A DNA stretch of 64,000 nt, from positions 310,001 through 374,000 of the forward strand of contig NZ_DASZBH010000004.1 in the NCBI RefSeq assembly GCF_035944355.1. Reading direction: 5' to 3'. This DNA comes from Frateuria_A sp035944355. GTDB lineage: Bacteria; Pseudomonadota; Gammaproteobacteria; Xanthomonadales; Rhodanobacteraceae. Every line of letters starts with the position of its first letter. Within the stretch, counting starts at the first letter, position 1. Positions 53,363-62,423 of the stretch are shown in pieces. The notes below the pieces were generated by a model. That model was not told the DNA's origin. It saw only the letters and a program-made list of their open reading frames with translations, and did no database searches. A program made the position numbers and the translations under genes.

Positions 53363-53368
53363 TATACT
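53363..53368 (+). promoter_or_regulatory. possible -10 box upstream of dapD
   Basis: TATACT lies 35 bases before the dapD start in the 145-base divergent gap. No convincing -35 box sits 16-18 bases upstream, so only half of a promoter is supported. Confidence 0.35.
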
Positions 53369-53403
53369 TGCCTTTTGGCGCCATCCCCACCCGCGAGCCT
53401 TTC

Positions 53404-54227
<824 letters not shown>

Positions 54228-54231
<4 letters not shown>

Positions 54232-54584
54232 GCGTCACGCTATACGGCCTGCCCAACTGCGACACCTGCAAGAAGGCGCGCAACTGGCTGGCGCGCTTCG
54301 AAGTGCCGCACGCATTCGTCGACTACCGGGCGAACCCGGTGCCGGCGGCCACGCTCAAGGCCTGGGCGCAGCAGCTGGGCGGCTGGGAGAAGCTCGTCAA
54401 CAAGGCCGGCACCACCTGGCGCAACCTGTTGCCGCAACGCAAGAACCCGGGCAGCGATCCGGAGTGGACCTTGCTGCTGAAAGAGTATCCCGCCCTGGTG
54501 CGCCGGCCGGTCGTGGCGCAGGACGACGGCGCGGTGAGCGTGGGCTTCACCGACAACGGCTTCAAGAAGCTGTTCGGCAGGTGA
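54228..54584 (+). CDS. ArsC/Spx-family reductase-like protein (YffB type)
   Basis: A 118-residue thioredoxin-fold protein with the motif CDTC (Cys11, Cys14) near the start (LYGLPNCDTCKKARNWL) and the family block AGTTWRNL. YffB-like proteins resemble arsenate reductase and probably act in a glutathione-dependent thiol reaction; no arsenate role is implied. The gene starts with GTG overlapping the dapD stop and has GAGGAG seven bases upstream. It is often found next to dapE in gammaproteobacteria, which fits here. Confidence 0.9.
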
Positions 54585-54634
54585 GCACAGGCATGCCGTT
54601 TGCGCTGGCCATGCATGCGCCTGTTCCTCCATAT

Positions 54635-54718
54635 GGCGTCATTCCCGCGAAAGCGGGACTCCATCGCGCTCTGGAGTGCCCGGCCAAAATGGACTCCCGC
54701 TTTCGCGGGAATGACGCC
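54635..54718. repeat. REP-like inverted repeat with ATTCCCGCGAAAGCGGGA arms
   Basis: Left arm 54635-54662 and right arm 54691-54718 are reverse complements over 28 bases with one mismatch, with a 28-base spacer. Each arm itself contains a smaller palindrome (TCCCGC-GAAA-GCGGGA). The element lies between the YffB-like gene and dapE. The core resembles dispersed intergenic repeats found in many beta- and gammaproteobacteria, such as the neisserial dRS3 type (ATTCCC-N8-GGGAAT). Confidence 0.88.
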
Positions 54719-54771
54719 GATCGGGTAACGCCGGTGGGGACGTAGGTTTCGGACAAGGCTTGGAGAATCCT

Positions 54772-55905
54772 GTGAGCGACGTGCTTGACCTTGCCTGCGA
54801 CCTGATCGCCCGCCGCTCGGTCACCCCCGAGGATGCCGGTTGTCAGGCGCTGATCGCCGGCCGCCTGGTGGCCGCCGGCTTCGCCATCGAGCCATTGCGC
54901 TATGGCGAAGTGGACAACCTCTGGGTCACGCATGGCGGCGATGGCCCCACGCTGGTCTTCCTCGGCCATACCGACGTGGTGCCCAGCGGACCGGAAGATG
55001 CCTGGAGCTCGCCTCCCTTCGATCCGGCGCTGCGTGATGGGCGCCTGTACGGCCGCGGCGCGGCGGACATGAAAGGCTCGGTCGCCGCCATGGTGGTGGC
55101 GTTGGAGCGCTTCGTCGCCGCGCACCCCCGGCATCCGGGACGGGTCGCGCTGCTGCTGACCAGCGACGAGGAAGGACCGGCCAACCTCGACGGCGTGCGT
55201 CGTGTGGCCGAGGCCTTCCGCGCGCGTGGCGAGCGGCTGGACTGGTGCGTGGTGGGCGAACCCTCCTCGAAGGAGCGGCTGGGCGACCTGATCCGCGTGG
55301 GGCGGCGCGGTTCGCTCTCGGGCACGCTGACCGTGCGTGGCGTGCAGGGTCACGTGGCCTATCCGGAAAAGGCCAGCAACCCGATCCACGCCTTCGCGCC
55401 CGCGCTCGCCGAGTTGGCCGCCACGCGCTGGGACGAGGGCAATGCCGATTTCCCGCCGACCTCGTTCCAGGTGTCCAACCTCAACGCCGGCACCGGCGCC
55501 ACCAACGTGATTCCCGGCACGCTGGCGGCGCAGATCAACTTCCGCTACTCGACCGCCAGCACGGCCGCCGACCTGCGCGCACGAGCCGAGGCGATCCTGG
55601 ATCGCCATGGCCTGGACTGGCAGTTGGACTGGAACCTTTCGGGCGAGCCGTTCCTGAGCCGCGCCGGCGGACGCTTGCGCGAAACCATGCGGGCCGTGTG
55701 CCTGGACCTGTGCGGCGTGGAGCCGGAGCAGAGCACCGGCGGCGGCACCTCGGACGGGCGCTTCATCGCGCCGCTGGGGGCCGAAGTGGTGGAGCTGGGG
55801 CCGGTCAACGCGACCATCCACAAGGTGGACGAGTGCGTGGCGGTGGATGAGCTGGAGCGGTTGCCGGGGCTTTACCTGGCGATCTGCGAGCGGTTGCTGG
55901 CCTAG
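54772..55905 (+). CDS. dapE: succinyl-diaminopimelate desuccinylase
   Basis: A 377-residue dizinc hydrolase (E. coli 375) that releases succinate to give LL-diaminopimelate. FLGHTDVVPSGP (His ligand), GRGAADMKGSVAAMVVA (bridging Asp), TSDEEGPA (catalytic Glu and Glu ligand) and NATIHKVDECV (last His) are all intact. I take the GTG at 54772 because GGAG precedes it by six bases; the TTG at 54760 is an alternative. The enzyme acts downstream of DapD, whose gene lies two positions upstream. Confidence 0.96.
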   Translation: MSDVLDLACDLIARRSVTPEDAGCQALIAGRLVAAGFAIEPLRYGEVDNLWVTHGGDGPTLVFLGHTDVVPSGPEDAWSSPPFDPALRDGRLYGRGAADMKGSVAAMVVALERFVAAHPRHPGRVALLLTSDEEGPANLDGVRRVAEAFRARGERLDWCVVGEPSSKERLGDLIRVGRRGSLSGTLTVRGVQGHVAYPEKASNPIHAFAPALAELAATRWDEGNADFPPTSFQVSNLNAGTGATNVIPGTLAAQINFRYSTASTAADLRARAEAILDRHGLDWQLDWNLSGEPFLSRAGGRLRETMRAVCLDLCGVEPEQSTGGGTSDGRFIAPLGAEVVELGPVNATIHKVDECVAVDELERLPGLYLAICERLLA

Positions 55906-55907
55906 CC

Positions 55908-55939
55908 GCAGCCCTCGCGGCAAGCAGAGCCAGGGCTGC
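55908..55939. terminator. hairpin between convergent dapE and sigma factor genes
   Basis: GCAGCCCT (55908-55915) and AGGGCTGC (55932-55939) form an 8-base stem with a 16-base loop, filling the 35-base gap between two stops. There is no T-run, so termination is a guess from position. Confidence 0.4.
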
Positions 55940-55940
55940 C

Positions 55941-57200
55941 TTATCCCGCCATGCACCCGGCCGCCCGCTGCAGCATCACCGCACGTTCCTGCGCATTGCG
56001 GGTAAGCCCGGCGGCGCGCTCGAATTCGGCGCGCGCCTCGCTCGGACGGTCGAGCCTGGCGAGCAGGTCGCCGCGCACGGCCGGAAGCAGGTGGTAGCTG
56101 GCGAGCGAAGGTTCCGCGCGCAGCGCATCGACCAGCGCCAGCCCCGCGGCCGGCCCCTCGGCCATCGCCACGGCGACGGCGCGGTTGAGTTCCACCACCG
56201 GTGAAGGCGCCACCTGCGCGAGCCTGGCGTAGAGCGCGGCGATGCGCGGCCAGTCGGTGGCCTCGGCGGTGGCGGCGCGGGCGTGGCAGGCGGCGATCGC
56301 GGCCTGCAGCGCGTAGGGACCATCGGCGCCGCCGAGCCTGCGCGCACGCTCGAGTGCATCCAGGCCGCGATGGATCAGCAACTGGTCCCACAGCGCGCGG
56401 TTCTGATCCATCAGCAGCACCGGACGGCCCTGCGCATCGGTGCGGGCGCGGGCGCGGGAAGCCTGGATTTCCATCAGCGCCAGCAGGCCCAGCACCTCGC
56501 TCTCGCGCGGCATCAGCCCGGCCAGCGTGCGGCCCAGGCGCAGGGCCTCCTCGCACAGCGCCGGGCGCATCCAGTCCTCGCCCGTGGTGGCGGTATAGCC
56601 CTCGTTGAAGATCAGGTAGATCACGCCGAGCACCGCGGCCAGCCGACCGGAAAGCTCCTCGCCGCGCGGCACCTCGAAGGGCACGCGCTTGTCGGCCAGC
56701 GTGCGCTTGGCGCGCACGATGCGCTGGGCGATGGTCGGTTCGGCGGCGAGGAAGGCGCGCGCGATCTCCTCGGTGGTGAGGCCGCCGAGCAGGCGCAGGG
56801 TGAGCGCGACCTGGGCCTCGGTCGACAGCGCCGGATGGCAGGCGGTGAAGATCAGCCGGAGCAGGTCGTCGCCGATGTCGTCGTCGAGCGCTTCCAGGTT
56901 GGGCATGGTGAACGCCTCGTGCTCCGGATCGCCGTCCAGCATCGCGTGCTTGCGCTCGACCAGCTGGCGGTGCCGCAACAGGTCGATGCCGCGCCGCTTG
57001 GCCGCGGTCATCAGCCAGGCGCCGGGGTTGTCCGGCACGCCGGCGGTCGGCCAGCGCTCCAGTGCGGCGACCAGCGCGTCCTGCGCCAGCTCCTCGGCCA
57101 GGTCGATGTCGCGCACCACGCGGATCAGCGCGGCGACCAGCTTGGGCGCCTCGAGGCGCCAGACGGTTTCGATGGCACGGTGGGTGTCGGCTCGGCTCAT
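55941..57200 (-). CDS. ECF42-type RNA polymerase sigma factor
   Basis: A 419-residue sigma factor. Region 2 (about 12-80; DIDLAEELAQDALVAAL, AWLMTAAKRRGIDLLR) and region 4 (about 115-170; GGLTTEEIARAFLAAEPTIAQRI) are followed by an extra C-terminal part of about 240 residues with DUF6596 (LIFNEGYTA) and a TPR-like helical section. This layout is that of ECF group 42, which has no anti-sigma factor and normally directs transcription of DGPF/YCII-type genes. Such a gene lies 105 bases upstream in the same direction. The ATG at 57200 gives a typical start; an ORF extension to 57254 lacks similarity. Confidence 0.93.
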   Translation of the reverse strand: MSRADTHRAIETVWRLEAPKLVAALIRVVRDIDLAEELAQDALVAALERWPTAGVPDNPGAWLMTAAKRRGIDLLRHRQLVERKHAMLDGDPEHEAFTMPNLEALDDDIGDDLLRLIFTACHPALSTEAQVALTLRLLGGLTTEEIARAFLAAEPTIAQRIVRAKRTLADKRVPFEVPRGEELSGRLAAVLGVIYLIFNEGYTATTGEDWMRPALCEEALRLGRTLAGLMPRESEVLGLLALMEIQASRARARTDAQGRPVLLMDQNRALWDQLLIHRGLDALERARRLGGADGPYALQAAIAACHARAATAEATDWPRIAALYARLAQVAPSPVVELNRAVAVAMAEGPAAGLALVDALRAEPSLASYHLLPAVRGDLLARLDRPSEARAEFERAAGLTRNAQERAVMLQRAAGCMAG

Positions 57201-57305
57201 GCCCCCGATCAGACCATCGCCGGCCGGAGGCGGCAAGTGAAAGCCCGCCGGCAATGCGCGTGTCGGGGCTCGAAGGCTTCGCCGGCCGTGGACGCTAGGC
57301 AGGCA

Positions 57306-57731
57306 TCAGATCTTCCCAGCCAGCTCTTCGCGCATGCGTTCTTCCGCCGCGCGCAGTTCCGGAGTGAAGGCCTCGCCGAAGTCGTCGGCCTCGAACAAGG
57401 GGCGGATCTCGATGGCGCAATCGCCCTCGAACGGCGCCGGGCAGCGGCGTGCCCATTCCAGCGCCTCGTCCATCGAGCGCACCTGCCACAGCCAGAAGCC
57501 GGCGATGAGTTCCTTGGCCTCGGCGAAGGGGCCATCGACCACGCTGCGGCGGCCGCCGGCGAAGACCACCCGCTTGCCCTGCGAGCTGGGCTTGAGCCCT
57601 TCGCCGGCCAGCATCACGCCGGCCTTCACCAGTTCCTCGTTGAACGCCGTCATCTGCGCCAGCAGCTGCTGGCTGGGCATCACGCCGGCCTCCGATTCGG
57701 CCGTCGCGCGGACCATCACCATGCATCGCAT
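57306..57731 (-). CDS. YCII-related DGPF-domain protein
   Basis: A 141-residue ferredoxin-like-fold protein with the motif DGPF (VVDGPFAEAKELIAGFWLW) typical of the partners of ECF42 sigma factors. The start (MRCMVMVRATAESEAG) has GGGAGA eight bases upstream. It precedes the sigma factor gene and is probably its co-transcribed target. The biochemical role is unknown; YCII relatives include small-molecule-binding and dehalogenase-like proteins. Confidence 0.9.
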   Translation of the reverse strand: MRCMVMVRATAESEAGVMPSQQLLAQMTAFNEELVKAGVMLAGEGLKPSSQGKRVVFAGGRRSVVDGPFAEAKELIAGFWLWQVRSMDEALEWARRCPAPFEGDCAIEIRPLFEADDFGEAFTPELRAAEERMREELAGKI

Positions 57732-57747
57732 ACGTCTTCTCCCGCTC

Positions 57748-57960
57748 TCATGCCGGCGGGCGCCGGCTCGCGTTGATACGACGCTCCACCGCGATGGAAT
57801 TCGACATGCCCCGGCGCGGCCCTTCGCGCCGGGCATGGTCGCCCGGCGGACGGCCTACCAGCCGCGTGAAGTCGCCGATGAAGTGCGCCTGGTCGAAATA
57901 GCCCAGCGAGAGCGAGCCCAGCCCACGCGGCGCGCCCGTCTCGACCTGCGCTGTCGCCTG
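57748..57960 (-). pseudogene. remnant of an AraC-family regulator C-terminus
   Basis: On the - strand the sequence GSLSLGYFDQAHFIGDF, followed by TRLVGRPPGDHARREG, matches the last helix-turn-helix of AraC-family activators (GYFDQAHFxxDFxxxxGxxP). The preceding residues in the open frame (up to 58071) do not resemble the first helix-turn-helix or a sensor domain, and the frame begins directly beside the end of the penicillin-acylase gene. I read this as a 5'-truncated pseudogene. A very short functional protein is unlikely. Confidence 0.6.
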
Positions 57961-58071
57961 GTGGGGTTGATGGAGCGTGGCGCACCGAGCCTGCGCGTGA
58001 CGGGTGGCGATTCTGGCACGGGCGAGCTGGTCGGGATCTGGGGCGAGCTGGTGATCCTGCGCCGCAAGCAC

Positions 58072-60489
58072 CTACTCGCCCGGCCCAAGCACCAGCGTCC
58101 ACTTCACCGGCCCCGGCAGCAGCGGCGTGGCGCGCCCCTGGACCCAATCGGCCTGCCCTGCGCCGTAGTAGGGCGACAGCGGGTTGCCCGCCTGCCCGCC
58201 GGGCATTTCCAGTATCCCCTGCGCCTCGTGCCCGGGCGAAACCGCCAGCCGTTCGGAGGCGCCGAAGCCAGGCGCGGCCACGCGTGGCATGTTGGCGTCG
58301 CCGGGCAGCGGGTCGTCGGGCATGTCCAGGAAGTGCGCGAGGAAGGCCGGCAGCGCGGGCGACAACGCGTGGCGGATGCCGGCGCGGTTGACCTCGCCCC
58401 AGCGGCGTGCAGCCAGGCCGCCGGGCTGCGCGCCCAGTTCCGCCACCTCGCGGTGCGCGGCATCCAGCAACAGCGCTTGCCAGTCCCTGTAGCGCGGGTC
58501 GAGCAGCCACGCGGGCTGGTTGCGCAGCAACGACCACACCGCCGCCTCGCCGTTGCCGCCGCCCAAGGGCCAGGAGAAATCCGGATAGCGCGCCTGCACG
58601 CGCGCCACGAACGGCGCCAGCGCCAGGGCGTGCACCTGCTCGCGGAAGGCGCGCACCAGCCGGTAGTCCACGCTGTCCGGCGAGGCGTGGTTGCGCCAGG
58701 TGGCGGTGAGCTTGCGCAGCGGCTCGAGCGCCGGATCGCGCGAGCCGGCCAGGGTGTCCTGCAGCAGGCGTTGCCACGGAGTCAGGAATGCCGCGCGGTC
58801 GTCCAGCTGGATGTCGAGCAGGTTGCCGGTGGTGAACATGCCGTACGCGGCCAGGTCGTCGCGGATCTGCTGCGCGCGTGCGCCCAGGTCGTGGCCGCCG
58901 TCGCCGAGCAGTTCCCGAGCGGGACCGTCGACCGTCCGGTTGTTGGCCGTCCATAGCCGGCCGTTGGGCGGATCGACCACGCGCGGATACTGCCCCGGCG
59001 CAGCCCAGCCCTGCCAGCCGCTGCCCGGTTGCGACCAGTCCGCCGGCCGCTGCGGTTCACTGCCGGGCGCGCGCAGCGGAACGGCGTTGCCGGCGAGCGT
59101 CCAGCCGATGTGGCCCTCGCGGTCGGCCACCAGCAGGTTCTGCGGCGGCATGCCCATGGTCGGCGCCAGCTCCAGCGCAGCGGCCACGCTGGGTGCGCGC
59201 TCGAGCTGCATCAGGCCGAGGTTGTAGGCGCGCGGGTCGTGGGCGATCCAGGCCAGGGCCAGTGGCGTGCCATCGGTGTCCCTGGCCAGGATCGGACCCC
59301 AGCGGGTGTCCTCTACGTCCAGCATGCGGTCGGGCGCGCCCCTGACGCGGATGCGCTCGGCATGGCGCTCGATCGTCGCCCAGCCGCCCGGCACCTTGTA
59401 GCGGGCCGGGTCAGCGCCGTCGCGGGTGATCCGCACCCAGTCCAGCCAGTCGCCGTAGCTGTTGGTGAAACCCCAGGCGACCTGCCCGTTGGAGCCCGCC
59501 ACCAGGGCCGGCGTGCCGGGCAGGGTGACGCCGACCGCGTCGCGCACGCCGCCGGGTGCGGTGGCGTCGGGGTAGCGCAGGCGCGCGCGGAACCAGATGT
59601 CCGGCACGCGCAGGCGCAGGTGCATGTCGTTGGCGAGCATCGCCGCGCCGGTATCGGTGAGCGCGCCGGCGACGGCGAAGCTGTTGCTGCCCGGGTAGCG
59701 CTCCTCCGGCACGGGCGCGAGCGTGCGGGAGGGTTGCGTGGCGCCCGCCATGGCCGGCGCGCCTTTGCGCAGGTCGAACACCGAGGCGTCGGGCAGCAAC
59801 GGCGGGTGCGACAGGCCGCCGGTGAGCGGCGCTTCCCAGTCCGGATCGGGTGCGAGCAGGAAATCGACCAGTGACGGGGGCAGCACCGCGTGCATGCGCG
59901 CCAACTCCAGTTCGCGGGTGTTGTGGCCCTGGCCATTGAGGTCCAGGTACATCGCGGCGATGACCAGCCCGCTGTCCTCCGACCGCCAGGGCTGGGGCGT
60001 GGCGCCGAGCAGGAAGTATTCCCAGGGCTTCTGGCGCAGGTCGGCCAGCCCCGCGTTGACGCCGTCGCGGTAGCGGTCCAGCACGTGGCGCTGCGCCGGC
60101 GGCATCGCCGCATAGGCCGCCTGCGCCACGGCACGCAGGCGGTGCCGGCGGATGTCCAGGTCGTTCCCGAGCGCGGCCGGACCAACCAGCTCCGCCAGCT
60201 CGCCGGCGGCGGCGCGGCGCATCAGATCCATCTCGAAGAAGCGCTCCTGCGCATGCACGAAGCCCAGCGCGAAGGTGGCGTCGTCGCGGCTTCGCGCATC
60301 GAAGGTGGCACTGCCGGCGGCATCGCGCGTGATCGTCACCGGCGCGGCGAGGGCCGTCACGCGAAGCCGGCCATCGAGCCGTGCGCGGCTGCCGGCGAGC
60401 AGGTACCAGGCGAGCGCAAGGGCCGCCGCCAGCAGCACCAGCGCCGCCAGCAGCAGGCCGCGCCACAGGCGGAGGCGGCGGCCGTTCAT
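58072..60489 (-). CDS. penicillin acylase family (Ntn hydrolase) protein
   Basis: An 805-residue protein with an N-terminal membrane anchor or signal (about 10-32) and the penicillin-amidase layout: alpha chain (about 40-266), then the nucleophile at Gly267-Ser268 in PGSNSFAVAG, then the beta chain with ANDMHL and TNSYGDWLDW. The precursor is expected to cut itself before Ser268 and act in the periplasm on amides such as acyl-homoserine lactones or beta-lactam side chains; the substrate is not predictable. The start at 60489 overlaps the upstream lipoprotein stop by four bases, so the two are coupled. Confidence 0.92.
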   Translation of the reverse strand: MNGRRLRLWRGLLLAALVLLAAALALAWYLLAGSRARLDGRLRVTALAAPVTITRDAAGSATFDARSRDDATFALGFVHAQERFFEMDLMRRAAAGELAELVGPAALGNDLDIRRHRLRAVAQAAYAAMPPAQRHVLDRYRDGVNAGLADLRQKPWEYFLLGATPQPWRSEDSGLVIAAMYLDLNGQGHNTRELELARMHAVLPPSLVDFLLAPDPDWEAPLTGGLSHPPLLPDASVFDLRKGAPAMAGATQPSRTLAPVPEERYPGSNSFAVAGALTDTGAAMLANDMHLRLRVPDIWFRARLRYPDATAPGGVRDAVGVTLPGTPALVAGSNGQVAWGFTNSYGDWLDWVRITRDGADPARYKVPGGWATIERHAERIRVRGAPDRMLDVEDTRWGPILARDTDGTPLALAWIAHDPRAYNLGLMQLERAPSVAAALELAPTMGMPPQNLLVADREGHIGWTLAGNAVPLRAPGSEPQRPADWSQPGSGWQGWAAPGQYPRVVDPPNGRLWTANNRTVDGPARELLGDGGHDLGARAQQIRDDLAAYGMFTTGNLLDIQLDDRAAFLTPWQRLLQDTLAGSRDPALEPLRKLTATWRNHASPDSVDYRLVRAFREQVHALALAPFVARVQARYPDFSWPLGGGNGEAAVWSLLRNQPAWLLDPRYRDWQALLLDAAHREVAELGAQPGGLAARRWGEVNRAGIRHALSPALPAFLAHFLDMPDDPLPGDANMPRVAAPGFGASERLAVSPGHEAQGILEMPGGQAGNPLSPYYGAGQADWVQGRATPLLPGPVKWTLVLGPGE

Positions 60490-61289
60490 TCGGGCGCGAA
60501 CACCGCGAAGATGCCGGCGTAGGGCTTGACCATGAACGCCGGCGCGCCGGCATAGCCCTCGCCGTCGAGGTAGAACTGCGAGATCGTGCCATCCAGGAAC
60601 AGCGCGTCGCGGCAGCCCAGCTCGTCGCGGAACAGCCGCGCGAAGGCATGGAAGTTGACCGGCGCCTCGCTCACCGCGAACACCACCTGGTGCGGCGTGC
60701 GCGCGCACACGCCGCTGCGCCACTTCAGGCTGCCCGAATCGTGCACGAAGGCGGGGTTGAGCTGGCCGTCGATGACCAGCATGGGCCCGGATTGCGTGGC
60801 CCACTGCGGCTTGCGTCCGTCGGCCTTGAAGGCGGCGCTGGTCTTTACCTCCGCGTGGCCGTCCGGATAGATCGCGAACACGCCGTTGGGCAGCAGCGAG
60901 AAGTTGCCCGAGGCGGGGTTGCCGTGCGCGAGGTTCAGCGGCACCAGCGTCCTGCCGTCCTCCACGTACAGGCCCAGCGGCCGCGAGGCGCCGTCATAGA
61001 TGCCGGCGTTGGCGGCGAACAGCAGCCGGCGGCCCTGTTTCTGGCCCCATTGGCGCAGGTTTTCGATGTCGCCGAACGGCTCGCCGCTGCCCGGCGTGCG
61101 CCAGTGCAGCGTCAGCGGCTCGCGCTTCAGGTCGATGCTGACGACCTGGTAGTTCTGGCCTTCGAACGCGCGTTCCTCGCCGTCGAGCGCCTTGGCCGGC
61201 GGCGCGCAGCCGGCCATCGCGGCCAGCAGCGGCAACGCCAGCCAGGCCAGGCGGCGCAGGTGAAAGAGGGGTGATGCAAGAGGGGGCAT
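60486..61289 (-). CDS. phosphodiester glycosidase family (NAGPA/DUF2233) lipoprotein
   Basis: A 267-residue protein. The signal ends in a lipobox-like LLAAMAGC (Cys about residue 29), so it is probably a lipoprotein. The rest is a phosphodiester-glycosidase-type domain: RLLFAANAGIYDG, PLGLYVEDGRTLVPLN, NFSLLPNGVFAIY, CRDALFLDGTISQFYLDG. Family members are linked to removing GlcNAc from phosphodiesters and to exopolysaccharide work. The frame extends to 61844, but the ATG at 61289 begins the lipoprotein signal. It is translationally coupled to the acylase gene. Confidence 0.88.
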   Translation of the reverse strand: MPPLASPLFHLRRLAWLALPLLAAMAGCAPPAKALDGEERAFEGQNYQVVSIDLKREPLTLHWRTPGSGEPFGDIENLRQWGQKQGRRLLFAANAGIYDGASRPLGLYVEDGRTLVPLNLAHGNPASGNFSLLPNGVFAIYPDGHAEVKTSAAFKADGRKPQWATQSGPMLVIDGQLNPAFVHDSGSLKWRSGVCARTPHQVVFAVSEAPVNFHAFARLFRDELGCRDALFLDGTISQFYLDGEGYAGAPAFMVKPYAGIFAVFAPE

Positions 61290-61412
61290 GCCCCGATGGT
61301 CGCCGCCCGGCCGCGGCCGGTGCAAGTCCATGGCAGCGGCAGCGTTCACGCATGCAGCCAGGGGACTGACGCGCGCGGGCGCTAGACTTGGCGTTTTCCT
61401 TGCGCCGCCGCC

Positions 61413-61901
61413 ATGCCCTACACCCCCATCGTCGCCACGCTCGGCTACGTGCTCTCGCCCGACCGCGAACGGGTCCTGATGATCCACCGCAACGCGCGGC
61501 CGGATGACCAGCATCTGGGCAAGTACAACGGCCTGGGCGGCAAGATGGAGCCGGGCGAGGACATCGCCGCCTGCATGCGCCGCGAGATTCGCGAGGAGGC
61601 CGGCATCGAATGCACCTCCATGTGCTTGCGCGGCACGCTCAACTGGCCCGGCTTCGGCAAGCGGGGCGAGGACTGGCTGGGTTTCATCTTCCTCGTCGAC
61701 GCGTTCGAGGGCAGCTGCCTGGCCGGCAACCACGAGGGCACGCTGGAATGGATACCGCGTGCGCGGCTGATGGAGCTGCCGATGTGGGAGGGCGACCGCC
61801 ACTTCCTGCCGCTGGTGTTCGACCAGGACCCGCGGCCCTTCCATGGCGTGATGCCGTACAAGGAGGGCCGGATGCAGTCCTGGTCCTACAGCCGCCTTTG
61901 A
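61413..61901 (+). CDS. Nudix hydrolase, MutT/8-oxo-dGTP diphosphatase type
   Basis: A 162-residue protein with a perfect Nudix box at residues 43-65 (GKMEPGE, seven residues, then REIREEAGI). The sequence NGLGGKMEPGED and the WPGFGKRGEDWLGF region resemble the MTH1-like group that cleaves oxidised purine nucleotides. The exact substrate is not certain. The start follows TTGCGCCGCCGCC, a weak ribosome site. The gene is divergent from the lipoprotein gene. Confidence 0.92.
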   Translation: MPYTPIVATLGYVLSPDRERVLMIHRNARPDDQHLGKYNGLGGKMEPGEDIAACMRREIREEAGIECTSMCLRGTLNWPGFGKRGEDWLGFIFLVDAFEGSCLAGNHEGTLEWIPRARLMELPMWEGDRHFLPLVFDQDPRPFHGVMPYKEGRMQSWSYSRL

Positions 61902-61920
61902 GCAGCGGCCGCTGTAGCGA

Positions 61921-62298
61921 TCAGTGCATGGAATGCAGGCCGATCATGTTGCCTTCGGTGTCGACGACGAGCGCGATGAAGCCGTAGGGCCCGATCGAGA
62001 ACTTGTCCTTCATGACCTTGCCGCCCCGAGCGGCGACGCGCCCGGCTTCCACTGCGCAGTCCTGGCAGGAGAAATAGACCAGCGTGCTGTTGCCGCCCGA
62101 GGGCACGCCATCCATCTTCACCAGCGCACCGGCCGCGCCGGCGCCGTCCTGGTGCATGGGGAAGGCCCACATCTCGATCGGACTAGAGTCGGGTGCGTCC
62201 AACTTTTCCAGCTTTACGGCGAGTACCGCCTCGTAGAAAGCCTTCGCGCGCCGCACGTCCTGCACGTAGATTTCGAACCAGCCGACGGGGTTTCGCAT
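61921..62298 (-). CDS. VOC family protein
   Basis: A 125-residue VOC domain (MRNPVGWFEIYVQDVRRAKAFYEAVL, later LVYFSCQDC and VDTEGNMIGLHSMH). It resembles the YdcJ/PA1358-like single-domain VOC proteins of unknown function. Candidate metal positions are weak: the first has Glu in FEIYV and the last is His in GLHS. It converges with the Nudix gene, leaving 19 bases between. Confidence 0.87.
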   Translation of the reverse strand: MRNPVGWFEIYVQDVRRAKAFYEAVLAVKLEKLDAPDSSPIEMWAFPMHQDGAGAAGALVKMDGVPSGGNSTLVYFSCQDCAVEAGRVAARGGKVMKDKFSIGPYGFIALVVDTEGNMIGLHSMH

Positions 62299-62423
62299 AG
62301 CCTTGGCCTCGCTGGAGTGGAACCGGATTTCCTGCGAACACGCGTCGTGCCGACGTGAAAGGTAAGGTGCCTGCCGCGCGGAACAAAGTGATTCGGATGC
62401 CGATCCCGGCCGGCGGCGGCGGC

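Noticed and set aside
60490..60804. An N-terminal extension of the penicillin-acylase gene
   Set aside because: It is in another frame of the lipoprotein gene. The membrane-anchor start at 60489 with an ATGA overlap is convincing.
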